Source: Campylobacter jejuni
Lineage (GTDB): Bacteria; Campylobacterota; Campylobacteria; Campylobacterales; Campylobacteraceae
Assembly (NCBI RefSeq): GCF_002179635.1
Contig: NZ_NFOE01000105.1
Span: 1-52,081, forward strand
Direction: 5' to 3'
Length of the DNA stretch: 52,081 nucleotides
A model generated the notes under the pieces. That model had not been told where the DNA came from. It worked only from the letters and a program-made list of their open reading frames with translations, and made no database searches. The position numbers and the translations under genes are program-made. This document shows, piece after piece, positions 37,525 through 46,363 of the stretch. Numbering within the stretch: position 1 is the first letter of the stretch; the number at the start of each line of letters is the position of its first letter.

Positions 37525-38832
37525 TTACCAAGAAAGTATAAACTCACTTCCTTCATTCTCTTTGCTTAAAACTTTAATGTTGATATTGTTTTTATCAGCT
37601 ATTTGTTTAACTAAATTCAAGCCTATACCAAATCCACCTTGATCTTGATTAAAGCGCTTATAGCGTGTAAAAATTTGAGCCATTTCATTTTGACTCATAC
37701 CTTGACCTTCATCTTTAATACTAAGTGTTTTTTCTTTTAAATAAATATAAATTTTCTTATGGGTATTAGTATATTTTATAGCATTGCTTAAAAGATTGTC
37801 GATTAAAATTTGTATTTCTTCTTTATTTGCATAGAAATTTTGCTCTAAAAGCTCTTTTTCAATGGTGAGATTTTTTTGTGAGATTAAAGTGTCAAAATAT
37901 TCTAATCTTTGCTCTAAAAGTTCTTTCAAATTTATATCTTCCTTGGTATTTTCTTTTTGTATGAAAAAATTTAATGCTATGAGATTTTGATAGATATGAT
38001 TTAAATTTTTACTTGCTAGTTTAATATGATTTAATTTTTTTGCATTATTTGGAGTTAAGCTATTATCATCAAATTTTTTAATACTAGCTAAAATCACACT
38101 TAAAGGCGTATTAATTTCGTGCGTAGTATCTTTAATAAAATCATTTAATGCTTTAAATTGCTCCTCAATATTTTTAAAAACAAGTGAAATTAATATATAG
38201 GCAATGATGGCAAGTATTAAAATACATATAAGAGTATAAAAAATAGTTTTTAATTTCAATTTCCAAAGCTCATTTGAAAAATCATTAATATTAATATTAT
38301 TGTAATTATCTTGACGATATTGTTCTTTTTTAAAACCAAGATCATCAGTTTCCATAATAATATGAATATTTCTATATTTTAAAAATTTAAAGTAGTGTCT
38401 AGGTTTTTTTATGTAGCTTCTATCTATATAAGTATCAAGATTTCTAATTCTTAGAAATTCTATAAATAGTTTTTTGTTTTTATTATAAATAAAGTCATTT
38501 TTTTCTAATTGATTTAAAATACCTAAAGCTTCAAAGGATAGATTGCTAAAAATTATTTTTTTATCTGCAATGATGGCGAAAGATGTGTTAAGCTTGTTGG
38601 ATATTTCTGTAAAGTTGATTTTTTCTAGTGGAATTTGGTTATGTTTTGACTCTATGATGTTTTGTAATATATAATTATGATGGGTATACATATGTGTAAG
38701 TTGATTTAAACGTATATAACTTGCTTCTTTTTGGTAAAAAGTGATAAAAAATAATGCAAGAAAAACTCCACTTGTGATAATATAAAGAGTTAAAATTTTA
38801 AAAATAGTGTTATTGAAATTTTCACTTTTCAT
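37525..38832 (-). CDS. Sensor histidine kinase
   Basis: A 435-residue membrane kinase. Two membrane segments (about 11-32 and 195-218) enclose a roughly 160-residue periplasmic sensor with several basic/aromatic stretches. The H-box KDTTHEINTPLSVI has phospho-accepting H238; the ATPase domain shows N-box DNLLSNAIKYTN, G1 box IKDEGQGMS and GFGIGLNLVKQI. It overlaps the response regulator gene by 11 bases. The stimulus is unknown. Which of the named C. jejuni two-component systems it matches cannot be settled here. Confidence 0.92.
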   Translation of the reverse strand: MKSENFNNTIFKILTLYIITSGVFLALFFITFYQKEASYIRLNQLTHMYTHHNYILQNIIESKHNQIPLEKINFTEISNKLNTSFAIIADKKIIFSNLSFEALGILNQLEKNDFIYNKNKKLFIEFLRIRNLDTYIDRSYIKKPRHYFKFLKYRNIHIIMETDDLGFKKEQYRQDNYNNININDFSNELWKLKLKTIFYTLICILILAIIAYILISLVFKNIEEQFKALNDFIKDTTHEINTPLSVILASIKKFDDNSLTPNNAKKLNHIKLASKNLNHIYQNLIALNFFIQKENTKEDINLKELLEQRLEYFDTLISQKNLTIEKELLEQNFYANKEEIQILIDNLLSNAIKYTNTHKKIYIYLKEKTLSIKDEGQGMSQNEMAQIFTRYKRFNQDQGGFGIGLNLVKQIADKNNINIKVLSKENEGSEFILSW

Positions 38833-39508
38833 CTTCTAACCTGATGGCATATCCTATATTTCTTTGATTAATAATCAAATCTTTACCAAGAATTTTCCTT
38901 AAGTTTTTAACATAAACTCTAAGACTCATAATTACAGGCTCTTCATCTAAGCTCCAAATTTCTTCAAATATAGTTTCTAAGCTTACAAAATGCGGACGTT
39001 TTTTTAAAAGTAAAGCTAAAAGCTCCTTTTCTTTGTTAGTGAGAGTGATGATTTGTTTATTTTGATAAAGAGTTTTGTTAATAGTGTCGAAATAAATATG
39101 CTTTGAGGGGCTTATTAAAATTAAATCTTCTTTTTGATGATTAAAATTTCGTTTGATTATATTTTTTACACGGATAATTAATTCGTCTATGTCAAAAGGT
39201 TTTTTAATATAATCATCACAACCTGATAAAAAACCTTGTTTTACATCATCAAGCATAGATAAAGAAGTTAAAAATATAGCAGGGGTGTTTTTAGCACTTT
39301 CTCTTAGTTCTTTTAAGACTTCAAAGCCGTTTCCTTTTGGAACTTTAACATCAAAAATCCAAAGATCAAAATTTTCTTCATAAGCTTTTTCTAGTGCCTC
39401 TTGTGCATCATATACACAAGAGACTTTAAAACCCTCATCGCTTAAGGCATCGCATATAATTTCGCTTAAACTTAAATCATCTTCGAGAAGTAAAATTTTT
39501 GTAGCCAT
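38822..39508 (-). CDS. OmpR-family response regulator
   Basis: A 228-residue regulator. The receiver domain (about 1-120) has acidic D10/D11, phospho-acceptor D53 (WIFDVKVPKGNG) and the KKPFDIDEL lysine. The C-terminal winged helix (about 135-225) contains LTNKEKELLALLLKKRPHFV and SLRVYVKNLRKILGK. It lies 1 base after the DUF1104-like periplasmic protein gene and overlaps the kinase gene. The partners probably sense a periplasmic or envelope signal. Confidence 0.92.
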   Translation of the reverse strand: MATKILLLEDDLSLSEIICDALSDEGFKVSCVYDAQEALEKAYEENFDLWIFDVKVPKGNGFEVLKELRESAKNTPAIFLTSLSMLDDVKQGFLSGCDDYIKKPFDIDELIIRVKNIIKRNFNHQKEDLILISPSKHIYFDTINKTLYQNKQIITLTNKEKELLALLLKKRPHFVSLETIFEEIWSLDEEPVIMSLRVYVKNLRKILGKDLIINQRNIGYAIRLEDEK

Positions 39509-39509
39509 T

Positions 39510-39935
39510 TTATCTCATTGGACAGTTTGCATGGTTTACTCTATGGTTTTGATGATCCATTGGATGTGCTTTGTGTGGATTTTTACCATAATGATACAAA
39601 TTTAATTCTCTTATTTCTTTACCACTCATATTATCAGTTAATTTTTGCATATTTTCTCGTACTACAACCCTTCTTTGATTTCTTTCTTGTGGAGAGAGTT
39701 TAGAGATATTTTCACGTAAATTGCTTTTAAATTGTTGATGAAAATCTCTTGCGTCTTTGTATTTCATCTCATTCATTCTTTTTTTCATCTCAATAACTAA
39801 ATCAGCTTGATCTTGTGCTTTTACACTTTTTGCAAGATTTAAAATCTCATCATTGCTTTTTTTAGAAAAATCAGCTCCTAGTGCAAATGAAGCCGCTAAA
39901 GAACCTACGATAAATAAACTTATAATTTTTTTCAT
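39510..39935 (-). CDS. Small periplasmic protein, DUF1104-like, with His-rich C-terminus
   Basis: A 141-residue secreted protein with a signal peptide ending ALGA (about 20). The body is helical with conserved NDEILNLAKSV and ERNQRRVVVRENM, similar to DUF1104 periplasmic proteins of Campylobacterota. The last 25 residues hold seven His, two Met and one Cys (YGKNPHKAHPMDHQNHRVNH then ANCPMR), which looks metal-binding. It is the first gene of an operon with the two-component system. A role in metal or acid sensing is inference. Confidence 0.78.
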   Translation of the reverse strand: MKKIISLFIVGSLAASFALGADFSKKSNDEILNLAKSVKAQDQADLVIEMKKRMNEMKYKDARDFHQQFKSNLRENISKLSPQERNQRRVVVRENMQKLTDNMSGKEIRELNLYHYGKNPHKAHPMDHQNHRVNHANCPMR

Positions 39936-39997
39936 TTTTTCTCCTTTAAATTAATGATGAGAAATTATAAAAGTTCAAAATAAAGCCAAAATGAAAT

Positions 39998-40750
39998 TTA
40001 TTGACAAACAAAAAGCACATTTGCTTTTAGGTTTTGTTTTTCATTTTTAACGATAGGCAATACAACACTATCTGCATTAGCTGCTAAGCTTGGAGCGTTG
40101 TGTTTGATATTGCAACTATCAAAATGAATGTTTTTTATCACGCAAGTTTTTGCTAAAGTTTTAGAATAATATTGAGCCTTTTCAAAAGCTTTTTTAAATG
40201 CAAGATCATATAAATCTTCTTTGTTTGCTTCTAAAATAGCCTCATCAAAACCAGCTTGTAAGGCTTTAGTATTAAAAGAGATGAAAACGTTGGTAGCGCT
40301 AATGCTTTCTATATCTTTTATAAGATTTTCATAGTCTTTACTTTTATTTTGTGGAATTTGGCAAGTGAAATTAGAATACAATCTATATCCATTTAACGTT
40401 TTTACCCCTTGATAATAATTATAATTTGGCTCTAAAGTATAGCTTCCGCCTTTACAGTAGTTTTCTTTTGCAATACGATCTGAGATTTCTTTAAATGTTT
40501 TAGCAATATAATTTTTTTCATCGCTAGAAACAATGGTTTTTTTACTAAGTTCTTCGCTCGCACTAAAATTTAAAGTAGCATTAAAGATATTTGGCATAAT
40601 TTCATTAGATACTTCTATATTTCTTGAAAATTCTATATTTTGTTTATTGTGATTTTTTAAGCCTAAAAATTCAGTGTTAAAAACCACTCCTAGTACAAAT
40701 AATACCAGACAAAGTAATCCTAAACCCAAACCTTTTAAAAAACTTTTCAT
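39998..40750 (-). CDS. SIMPL-domain (DUF541) envelope protein
   Basis: A 250-residue protein with an N-terminal membrane anchor or uncleaved signal (about 5-26, then FLGLKNH). The body matches the SIMPL domain: SRNIEVSNEIMPNIFNATLN and LYDLAFKKAFEKAQYYSKTL, then VVLPIVKNEK near the end. Several cysteines (for example CKGG, TCQIP, CVI and the C-terminal CQ) may form disulfides. It is divergent from mutY, the arrangement of Cj1621/Cj1620c. Function unknown. Confidence 0.85.
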   Translation of the reverse strand: MKSFLKGLGLGLLCLVLFVLGVVFNTEFLGLKNHNKQNIEFSRNIEVSNEIMPNIFNATLNFSASEELSKKTIVSSDEKNYIAKTFKEISDRIAKENYCKGGSYTLEPNYNYYQGVKTLNGYRLYSNFTCQIPQNKSKDYENLIKDIESISATNVFISFNTKALQAGFDEAILEANKEDLYDLAFKKAFEKAQYYSKTLAKTCVIKNIHFDSCNIKHNAPSLAANADSVVLPIVKNEKQNLKANVLFVCQ

Positions 40751-40839
40751 TTTTACTCCTTTTTAAAAATATTTTTTTATTTTATCATAAAGCCTTTAAG
40801 AATAGATTGTATAATTTTTTAAAAATAAAGAAAGTTTTA

Positions 40840-41868
40840 ATGCAAAAAATTCATGAAAATATTTTGAAATGGTACAACGAAAACGGTAGGAAAAGTCTTC
40901 CTTGGCGTATTTTGCATGATGAGTATAAAAAATACGCTAAAGCAGATGATTTAGAAAAATTAAAAAACATTGATATTGCTTATGCGGTTTATGTCAGTGA
41001 GATTATGTTGCAACAAACTCAGGTAAAAAGTGTTTTACAAAATTATTATTTTCAGTTTTTAGCTAAATTTCCTTCTTTAAAAGCGCTTTCTATGGTAAGT
41101 GAAGATGAGGTTTTAAAAGCTTGGCAAGGACTTGGGTATTATACTAGAGCTAGAAATATACACAAATGCGCAAAAATTTGCACGCAAGAGTTTAATGCAA
41201 AATTACCATCTGATATTAATGAACTTCAGAAGCTTCCTGGTATTGGAGAATATACAGCTGGCGCTATAGCTTGCTTTGGTTTTTTGCAAGCTAAGTCTTT
41301 TGTGGATGCAAATATAAAAAGAGTTTTGAGTAGATTTTATAGTTTGCAAAATCCAAGCTCTAAACTTTTAACACAAAGGGCGAAAGAATTTTTAAACTAT
41401 GATAATGCATTTGATCATAATCAAGCTTTGTTAGATATAGGAGCTTTGGTTTGCTTGCCTAAAAATGCAAAATGTGAAATTTGTCCTTTAAAAGACTTTT
41501 GTAGTGGAAAAAATGAATATGAAAAATTTCATGTATCTAAAAAAATTCAATACAAAAATACTATTTTAAAAATACTTATAGTGCAAAAAAACGAGCAGTT
41601 TTTACTCATTAAGAGCCAAGAAAAATTGTATTTTAATTTATATAATTTTTTAGAATACAAAAACCAAAAAAAAGCAAAATTTATAGGAGAATTCAAACAT
41701 TCTTATACCAAATACAAAATCAACGCTAAGGTGTATTTTTTAAAAGATGATGATTTTGAAGACTTGCAAGCTAAAGCTTTTGCTTATAAAGAATTAGAGT
41801 ATATCACGCTTTCAAAACTTGCTTTAAAAGCATTTGAGCTTTTTAAAAAGAGTGATTATGCATTTTGA
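40840..41868 (+). CDS. mutY: A/G-specific adenine DNA glycosylase
   Basis: A 342-residue repair enzyme that removes adenine opposite 8-oxoguanine. The helix-hairpin-helix region is LQKLPGIGEYTAGAIACFGF with catalytic Asp in SFVDANIKRVLSR. The 4Fe-4S loop is C-x6-C-x2-C-x5-C (CLPKNAKCEICPLKDFC), followed by a NUDIX-like C-terminal domain. The start at 40840 (MQKIHENILKWYNENGRKSL) fits the family; the upstream extension is rejected. It contains the start of the radical SAM gene in its last 11 bases. Confidence 0.96.
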   Translation: MQKIHENILKWYNENGRKSLPWRILHDEYKKYAKADDLEKLKNIDIAYAVYVSEIMLQQTQVKSVLQNYYFQFLAKFPSLKALSMVSEDEVLKAWQGLGYYTRARNIHKCAKICTQEFNAKLPSDINELQKLPGIGEYTAGAIACFGFLQAKSFVDANIKRVLSRFYSLQNPSSKLLTQRAKEFLNYDNAFDHNQALLDIGALVCLPKNAKCEICPLKDFCSGKNEYEKFHVSKKIQYKNTILKILIVQKNEQFLLIKSQEKLYFNLYNFLEYKNQKKAKFIGEFKHSYTKYKINAKVYFLKDDDFEDLQAKAFAYKELEYITLSKLALKAFELFKKSDYAF

Positions 41869-42709
41869 GAAAATTTATATAGAATTAAGTGATATTTGTG
41901 GGCTAAAATGTAATTTTTGTCCTAGCCAAAAAGCCCAAAGAAAACAAATGAGCCTTGAAAATTTTGAAAAAATTTGCAAAAGCGTGCATAATCATGCCAA
42001 GCTTTTTGCTTTTCATGTGCTTGGAGATCCTTTAAGGGCTTTAAATTTAAAAGAGTATTTAAAAATAGCTTTAAAATTTAATATGCAAATAGAGCTTACT
42101 ACAAGTGGGTTTTATTTTGATGAAGAAAAAATCAATCTTGTTTTAAGTTTTAAAAATATACACCAAATTAATATCTCTTTGGGTGCTTTTTTATCTCAAA
42201 GTAGAATGAGTTTAAAAGAATACTTTGAGCCTATTTTGAAGCTTATTTTTTTACACTTAGAAAATAAAAATAATTCTTTTATTAATCTAAGGCTATGGAA
42301 TTTGGACAAAAATTTCAACCCACCTTTAGAAAATGAAAAAATTTATGATTTTTTAGAGCAAATTTTTAAAATAAAAATTCAAAAGCAAAAAGCTAAAAAT
42401 CGCTTAGAAAGGCATATTATCTTACACCAAGCTAGACTTTTTAAATGGCCTTCTTTAAAAGATGAGGTTGTTAGAGAGAATGGGCTTTGTCACGCTTTAA
42501 ATGGACAAATTGCTATTTTAAGCGATGGAACTTTAGTGCCTTGTTGTTTGGATACTAAAGGGGATATAAAACTTGGAAATTGTTTTGAAAAAGATTTTAG
42601 TGAGCTTTTAAATTCGTCTTTATATATAGAATTAAAAGAAGGCTTTAAGCGAGGAATTTTAAAAGCTGAGCTTTGTAAAAGGTGTGAGTTTTTGCAATTT
42701 AAAAACTGA
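41858..42709 (+). CDS. Radical SAM protein with SPASM-like C-terminal cluster site
   Basis: A 283-residue radical SAM enzyme. The AdoMet cluster motif is CGLKCNFC (C-x3-C-x2-C) near the N-terminus (about residues 12-19). The C-terminus has further cysteines in GTLVPCCLDTKGDIKLGNCF and LCKRCEFLQF, typical of SPASM auxiliary clusters. The start is the ATG at 41858, overlapping mutY by 11 bases; the 41834 extension is not needed. No peptide precursor gene is visible nearby. The substrate is unknown. It overlaps the convergent methyltransferase gene by 11 bases. Confidence 0.88.
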   Translation: MHFEKIYIELSDICGLKCNFCPSQKAQRKQMSLENFEKICKSVHNHAKLFAFHVLGDPLRALNLKEYLKIALKFNMQIELTTSGFYFDEEKINLVLSFKNIHQINISLGAFLSQSRMSLKEYFEPILKLIFLHLENKNNSFINLRLWNLDKNFNPPLENEKIYDFLEQIFKIKIQKQKAKNRLERHIILHQARLFKWPSLKDEVVRENGLCHALNGQIAILSDGTLVPCCLDTKGDIKLGNCFEKDFSELLNSSLYIELKEGFKRGILKAELCKRCEFLQFKN

Positions 42710-43376
42710 TTTTCCTTGCTCGGACAATTATAACTTCAGGGAATTCTTTATCTAAAAAAGGTTCTTCAAAAAATCCATCTATGATAAAACCATTTTTAAA
42801 ACAAGTGTTAAAAATTTCTTCCATAGAACGGTGGTAGTAGTGATGTTTTACAGGTTGTTTTTCAAATGCAAATCCGAGATAATTATGCGAGCTAAGATAT
42901 TGTTTAGTCAATGTTACAAAACAAGGATGTTGAGTAGCAAAAACAAAAATTCCATTTTCTTTTAGTAGAGAATAAAGACTTTTGAATAAGGGCTGAATAT
43001 TTTCCATATCCATGATAGCCATATTTGAAACAGCTTTGCTAAAGGTGTGTTTTTTAGCTAAATTTTGCAAAGTCAATTCATCGCTAGCATCTATAGTTTG
43101 AAAATGAATTTTATGTAGAAAATTTTTCCATCTTTGTTTTGCTAATTTTATCATTTGATCGCTATAATCAAAAGCGTAAATATTTATGTTATATTTTTTA
43201 CACATATAAGCGGAAAAATTTCCATTTCCACAAGCAATATCTAAAATATAATCATCATCTTGTATGTTTAGTAATTCTTCGACTTTAGGACGCACAATTT
43301 TTTTATGAAATTCATTAGAATCATCTCCCATTTGTGCATCCCAAAATTTTGCATTAATATCCCAAGCCTTTTGTAT
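42699..43376 (-). CDS. Class I SAM-dependent methyltransferase, possible AUA start
   Basis: A protein of about 225 residues with the SAM-binding motif ILDIACGNGNFSAYM, FDYSDQMIKLAKQRW and the later ENGIFVFATQHPCF. The first ATG in frame is at 43331, but the frame upstream codes IQKAWDINAKFWDAQ, which looks like the usual N-terminus of this family. Reading back from there, no ATG, GTG or TTG occurs before a stop; an ATA at 43374-43376, one base after the upstream gene's stop, is where a start would be expected. Either AUA is used, or the start codon is mutated and a shortened protein begins at 43331. The substrate is not predictable. Confidence 0.75.
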   Translation of the reverse strand: MQKAWDINAKFWDAQMGDDSNEFHKKIVRPKVEELLNIQDDDYILDIACGNGNFSAYMCKKYNINIYAFDYSDQMIKLAKQRWKNFLHKIHFQTIDASDELTLQNLAKKHTFSKAVSNMAIMDMENIQPLFKSLYSLLKENGIFVFATQHPCFVTLTKQYLSSHNYLGFAFEKQPVKHHYYHRSMEEIFNTCFKNGFIIDGFFEEPFLDKEFPEVIIVRARKISF

Positions 43377-43377
43377 T

Positions 43378-44253
43378 TTAAAAACCTAAATTAACTCCAC
43401 CTTCATTGTTAATTTGATAGTTTGCGTCCAAACCTTGCTCTATTTCTTCTTCATCGTTATTATTTTTAGAGTGCTTAAATATATCATCTGCGATTTTTGT
43501 GGCTATACCTCTAAGAGCTTTTTGTTTACTTGATTTGCTTGTAGAAGTCATTTTAAATTCTAAGGTATTAGATGCTTTAATTTGCATTGTTGCAAACTCT
43601 ATTAAACGATAATTAATCGTAATCTTATATATTTTTGTATCAGATTCGCTTTGAATTTGATCTATTTTTGGAGTTAATCTTAACAAAAAATCTGCACCTA
43701 GGATATTGTATAATTTAATTAATTCATCATCGTTGCCATTATTAAGTAAAATATCTTTTTCTTTTTTATAGATATCCAAATGTGCTCTATCTATAATTTT
43801 AAATTTTTTACTTTGTAGTAAAATTCCTAAAAATTCTTGTTCAAATTCTACTGATAATTCGTTTTTTACAGTATTGATAATTAACAAGGAGCTTTTATCT
43901 TCAAGATTTTTTTCAGTGTAAAGCTTTTTGTAAATCATAACTTTTGCATAAAATTCGTTAGCACTAATTTGTGTTAATGTTTTTATATCATAACTGTTAA
44001 AAATACCATTACTTATTAGCTCAATTTCCTCATCATAGCCTATGTCAAAATTGCCATTGAAATTGAATTCAAATTTTTTTAATTTTACCTGTTTTAATCC
44101 GTTCATTTTTCCTAAAGCTTCATTAATGGCATTTTTTACTGCTTCGCTTCTAGTGGCTCCATAACCCTCTCCCGTGCTTTCTTTATTTAAGATATTTTGT
44201 GCTTGAGAAAAACAAATAAGGGTTAAAAAAAGTATTAGTATTTTTTTTACCAT
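43378..44253 (-). CDS. Periplasmic protein (Cj0092-like)
   Basis: A 291-residue secreted protein with a signal peptide ending SQA (about 18). The first part, GEGYGATRSEAVKNAINEAL, resembles the N-terminal domain of proteins found with LpoB/FlgT-like envelope proteins. The second part (KKFKIIDRAHLDIYKKEKDI and GADFLLRLTPKI) looks like a curli-assembly or LpoB-like nucleotide-binding-fold beta-alpha domain. It overlaps the LpoB-like lipoprotein gene by 7 bases, so they are likely partners. Function not established. Confidence 0.8.
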   Translation of the reverse strand: MVKKILILFLTLICFSQAQNILNKESTGEGYGATRSEAVKNAINEALGKMNGLKQVKLKKFEFNFNGNFDIGYDEEIELISNGIFNSYDIKTLTQISANEFYAKVMIYKKLYTEKNLEDKSSLLIINTVKNELSVEFEQEFLGILLQSKKFKIIDRAHLDIYKKEKDILLNNGNDDELIKLYNILGADFLLRLTPKIDQIQSESDTKIYKITINYRLIEFATMQIKASNTLEFKMTSTSKSSKQKALRGIATKIADDIFKHSKNNNDEEEIEQGLDANYQINNEGGVNLGF

Positions 44254-44867
44254 GTTACACTCTTGCTTTTACCTGTTTTATTAATAGTTTTTTCATCTTC
44301 CCAAAATGCTAAACCACTAGTTAAATCCGTAAGAATTAAATGGAAAAAATACTCGGTTTGAATTTTGCCATTATAAAGTTTCACAGTATCTTGTCTGATT
44401 TTACCAGAAAGTGAGAAATTTGGGGCTAAGAGTGTGCCTTTTTTAGCTATGGAGTTTTGATTAAATTCTTCATTGTCTCTTAAATCTCTTACATCATGAG
44501 ATAAACTATCTTTTGCTCCACCTGCAGCTACAGCGGTTGTTAATATAAATTTGCCAGATTTTCTTAATGCTATGGTAATTTTTGAAGTGAGTTTATCTGT
44601 ATCTATTCTTTGTGGGGTGTCATTGATAATTTTTCCTATAGCAATAACTTTTCTATTAGAGCTGTTTAAATTTGCAAAAGCAGGATCGCTAAGCAAACTT
44701 TGTATCATATCTTCAGCAGTTTTTTCAAAATCTTCTCTATCAAGTCCCAAAGTAAGTGCATCGCCTTGAACTTTTTGAGAAGCTTTACCATCGGTATATT
44801 TTGGCTGTGAAGAGCAAGCGCTGAAAACTAAAAGCGTAAAAATCATAAAAAATAAACTTTTTTTCAT
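44247..44867 (-). CDS. LpoB-family lipoprotein (penicillin-binding protein activator-like)
   Basis: A 206-residue outer-membrane lipoprotein; the signal MKKSLFFMIFTLLVFSAC gives acylated Cys18. The domain includes DTDKLTSKITIALRKSGKF, LAPNFSLSGKIRQ and YFFHLILTDLTSGLAFWEDE, characteristic of the LpoB family, which in enterics activates PBP1B. Such lipoproteins occur beyond enterics with uncertain targets. It lies 9 bases after the COG3014-like lipoprotein gene and overlaps the next periplasmic gene. Position corresponds to Cj0091. Confidence 0.85.
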   Translation of the reverse strand: MKKSLFFMIFTLLVFSACSSQPKYTDGKASQKVQGDALTLGLDREDFEKTAEDMIQSLLSDPAFANLNSSNRKVIAIGKIINDTPQRIDTDKLTSKITIALRKSGKFILTTAVAAGGAKDSLSHDVRDLRDNEEFNQNSIAKKGTLLAPNFSLSGKIRQDTVKLYNGKIQTEYFFHLILTDLTSGLAFWEDEKTINKTGKSKSVTW

Positions 44868-44876
44868 TTTATCTCC

Positions 44877-46223
44877 TTATTGTTCTTTAATTTTATAAAT
44901 AATATTTGAATTTGGTACAAAAGATCTTATAAGCACAATATAATTTTTATCTTTTTCTAATTTATCTTCAAATATTATTTTTTCTTTATCATCATAAATT
45001 TTAACTAAACCCTCATTTTTTAGCATTAAAATACTAGCACTTTTTGGTAAAGCTTGCCACATTCTAAGATCTGCTTTATTGATTAAAGCAGTGCTAACAG
45101 TGCTAATAAATGATAAAAAACCACTAGAATCATTATTAGCTATGGCTAAATTAATTGAAGTTTTAAGAGCACTTGAGGCTAAGGTTTTCATTACCATAGA
45201 AGGTAAAAGAGTTTTAAATTCACTTGCTATAATATCATCAAAATAAATTAAATTTTGTGTTTTTTCATCTTGGCTTTGCAAGAATTTATAAGAAGCATTT
45301 CTTGATTTTAAATAAGCAAAAGCTACGCTAATATTTGCAAGATTATCATTAAAAATAAATGGTAAAGTAAGATTAAATTCTTCTTTTGTAGCACTAAAAC
45401 CATCTTCATAGATAATAAAAATATATTTTTGTTGAGGGAAGGTTGTTTTTAAATGAGTGAATTTTTCAAATACTTGAAATTGTTTTTGAAGCTGTTTGTT
45501 TTTTACATCGCTTAAAGCTACTTCTTTTAAAAGATCATAAGCTTTAATGTAATCTTTATCAAAAAAGAAAAATAAAGCACTAAGATAGCTAGCATAGATA
45601 TTAGTATAATTTTTATTTGCGTTAAATGCACTAAGGAGATTGTCATATTGTTTATAGATAGGGCTTAAATTTTGCTGAAAACTCGCATAGGTTTTTTTAT
45701 CTTTTTGAAGTTCTTTTTGGTATTCTTCTTGAGCTTTTTGTATGTAATCATAAAAATATTCTTTCATTCTATCTTGTCTGTATAAAGCTCGGTTAAACTC
45801 TACTCTTGCATTTTTAAAATCTCCTAAGCTCATATAATTTAAGCCTTTGTAGGTATTTAGCATAATCCTTTCATAAAAATAACCTTGATAGTCATTGATG
45901 GTGTCATTAAGTAAAATTTCACTAAAATTTCTAGTGGCTTTTTGAAGCCCATTTTGTAAATCTACATCATATTTATAAGCTTCTTCTGCTTTATCAAAAA
46001 ATGCATTACTTTTTTCATAGTCTTTACAAACTCTTGCTAAAGAGGCTAAATTTAACCCTGTATATATGGTGTCTTTATCTGCATTTTTTAAAACTAGGAT
46101 GTTTTCATCGCATTGTTTGTTTATAAAGGCTTTTTCATAAGATAAATTAATATTAGCATGATTTGAACAAGCACTTAAAAAAAGTAAAATAAAAAGATAA
46201 AAACAAGAGTAAAAAAGCTTCAT
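44877..46223 (-). CDS. Large lipoprotein with TPR-like repeats (Cj0089-like)
   Basis: A 448-residue lipoprotein; MKLFYSCFYLFILLFLSAC places the lipobox at Cys19. The mature region is helical, with TPR-like segments such as YMSLGDFKNARVEFNRALYR and FFDKDYIKAYDLLKEVAL. The open frame continues upstream across the tRNA-Ser gene, producing the spurious start MAERKGFEPSV; the real ATG at 46223 has an AAGGGA ribosome site 6 bases away. It heads a three-gene envelope operon. Function unknown; it probably works with the LpoB-like lipoprotein. Confidence 0.88.
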   Translation of the reverse strand: MKLFYSCFYLFILLFLSACSNHANINLSYEKAFINKQCDENILVLKNADKDTIYTGLNLASLARVCKDYEKSNAFFDKAEEAYKYDVDLQNGLQKATRNFSEILLNDTINDYQGYFYERIMLNTYKGLNYMSLGDFKNARVEFNRALYRQDRMKEYFYDYIQKAQEEYQKELQKDKKTYASFQQNLSPIYKQYDNLLSAFNANKNYTNIYASYLSALFFFFDKDYIKAYDLLKEVALSDVKNKQLQKQFQVFEKFTHLKTTFPQQKYIFIIYEDGFSATKEEFNLTLPFIFNDNLANISVAFAYLKSRNASYKFLQSQDEKTQNLIYFDDIIASEFKTLLPSMVMKTLASSALKTSINLAIANNDSSGFLSFISTVSTALINKADLRMWQALPKSASILMLKNEGLVKIYDDKEKIIFEDKLEKDKNYIVLIRSFVPNSNIIYKIKEQ

Positions 46224-46259
46224 AAATTCCCTTTTTAGTGTAAATTTAAAAAAATAAGT

Positions 46260-46265
46260 TATAAT
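46260..46265 (+). promoter_or_regulatory. -10 box of tRNA-Ser
   Basis: A TATAAT ten bases before the mature tRNA, in the same AAGT-TATAATTTT context as that of tRNA-Met. Confidence 0.6.
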
Positions 46266-46275
46266 TTTCGTTTTT

Positions 46276-46363
46276 AGAGAGGTGTCCGAGCGGTCGAAGG
46301 AGCACGCCTGGAACGCGTGTGTGGGGCAACTCACCGAGGGTTCGAATCCCTTCCTCTCTGCCA
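46276..46363 (+). tRNA. tRNA-Ser (GGA anticodon)
   Basis: An 88-base tRNA with a 7-bp acceptor stem AGAGAGG / CCTCTCT, G discriminator and encoded CCA. The anticodon loop CTGGAAC lies on stem CACGC/GCGTG; a long variable arm (GTGGGGCAACTCAC) and T loop GGTTCGAATCCC follow. The long variable arm and GGA anticodon identify serine. Confidence 0.97.

Noticed and set aside
41858-42709. Radical SAM protein as part of a peptide-modification (RiPP) cluster
   Set aside because: No precursor peptide, transporter or maturation gene is found around it; the neighbours are mutY and a methyltransferase pointing the other way.
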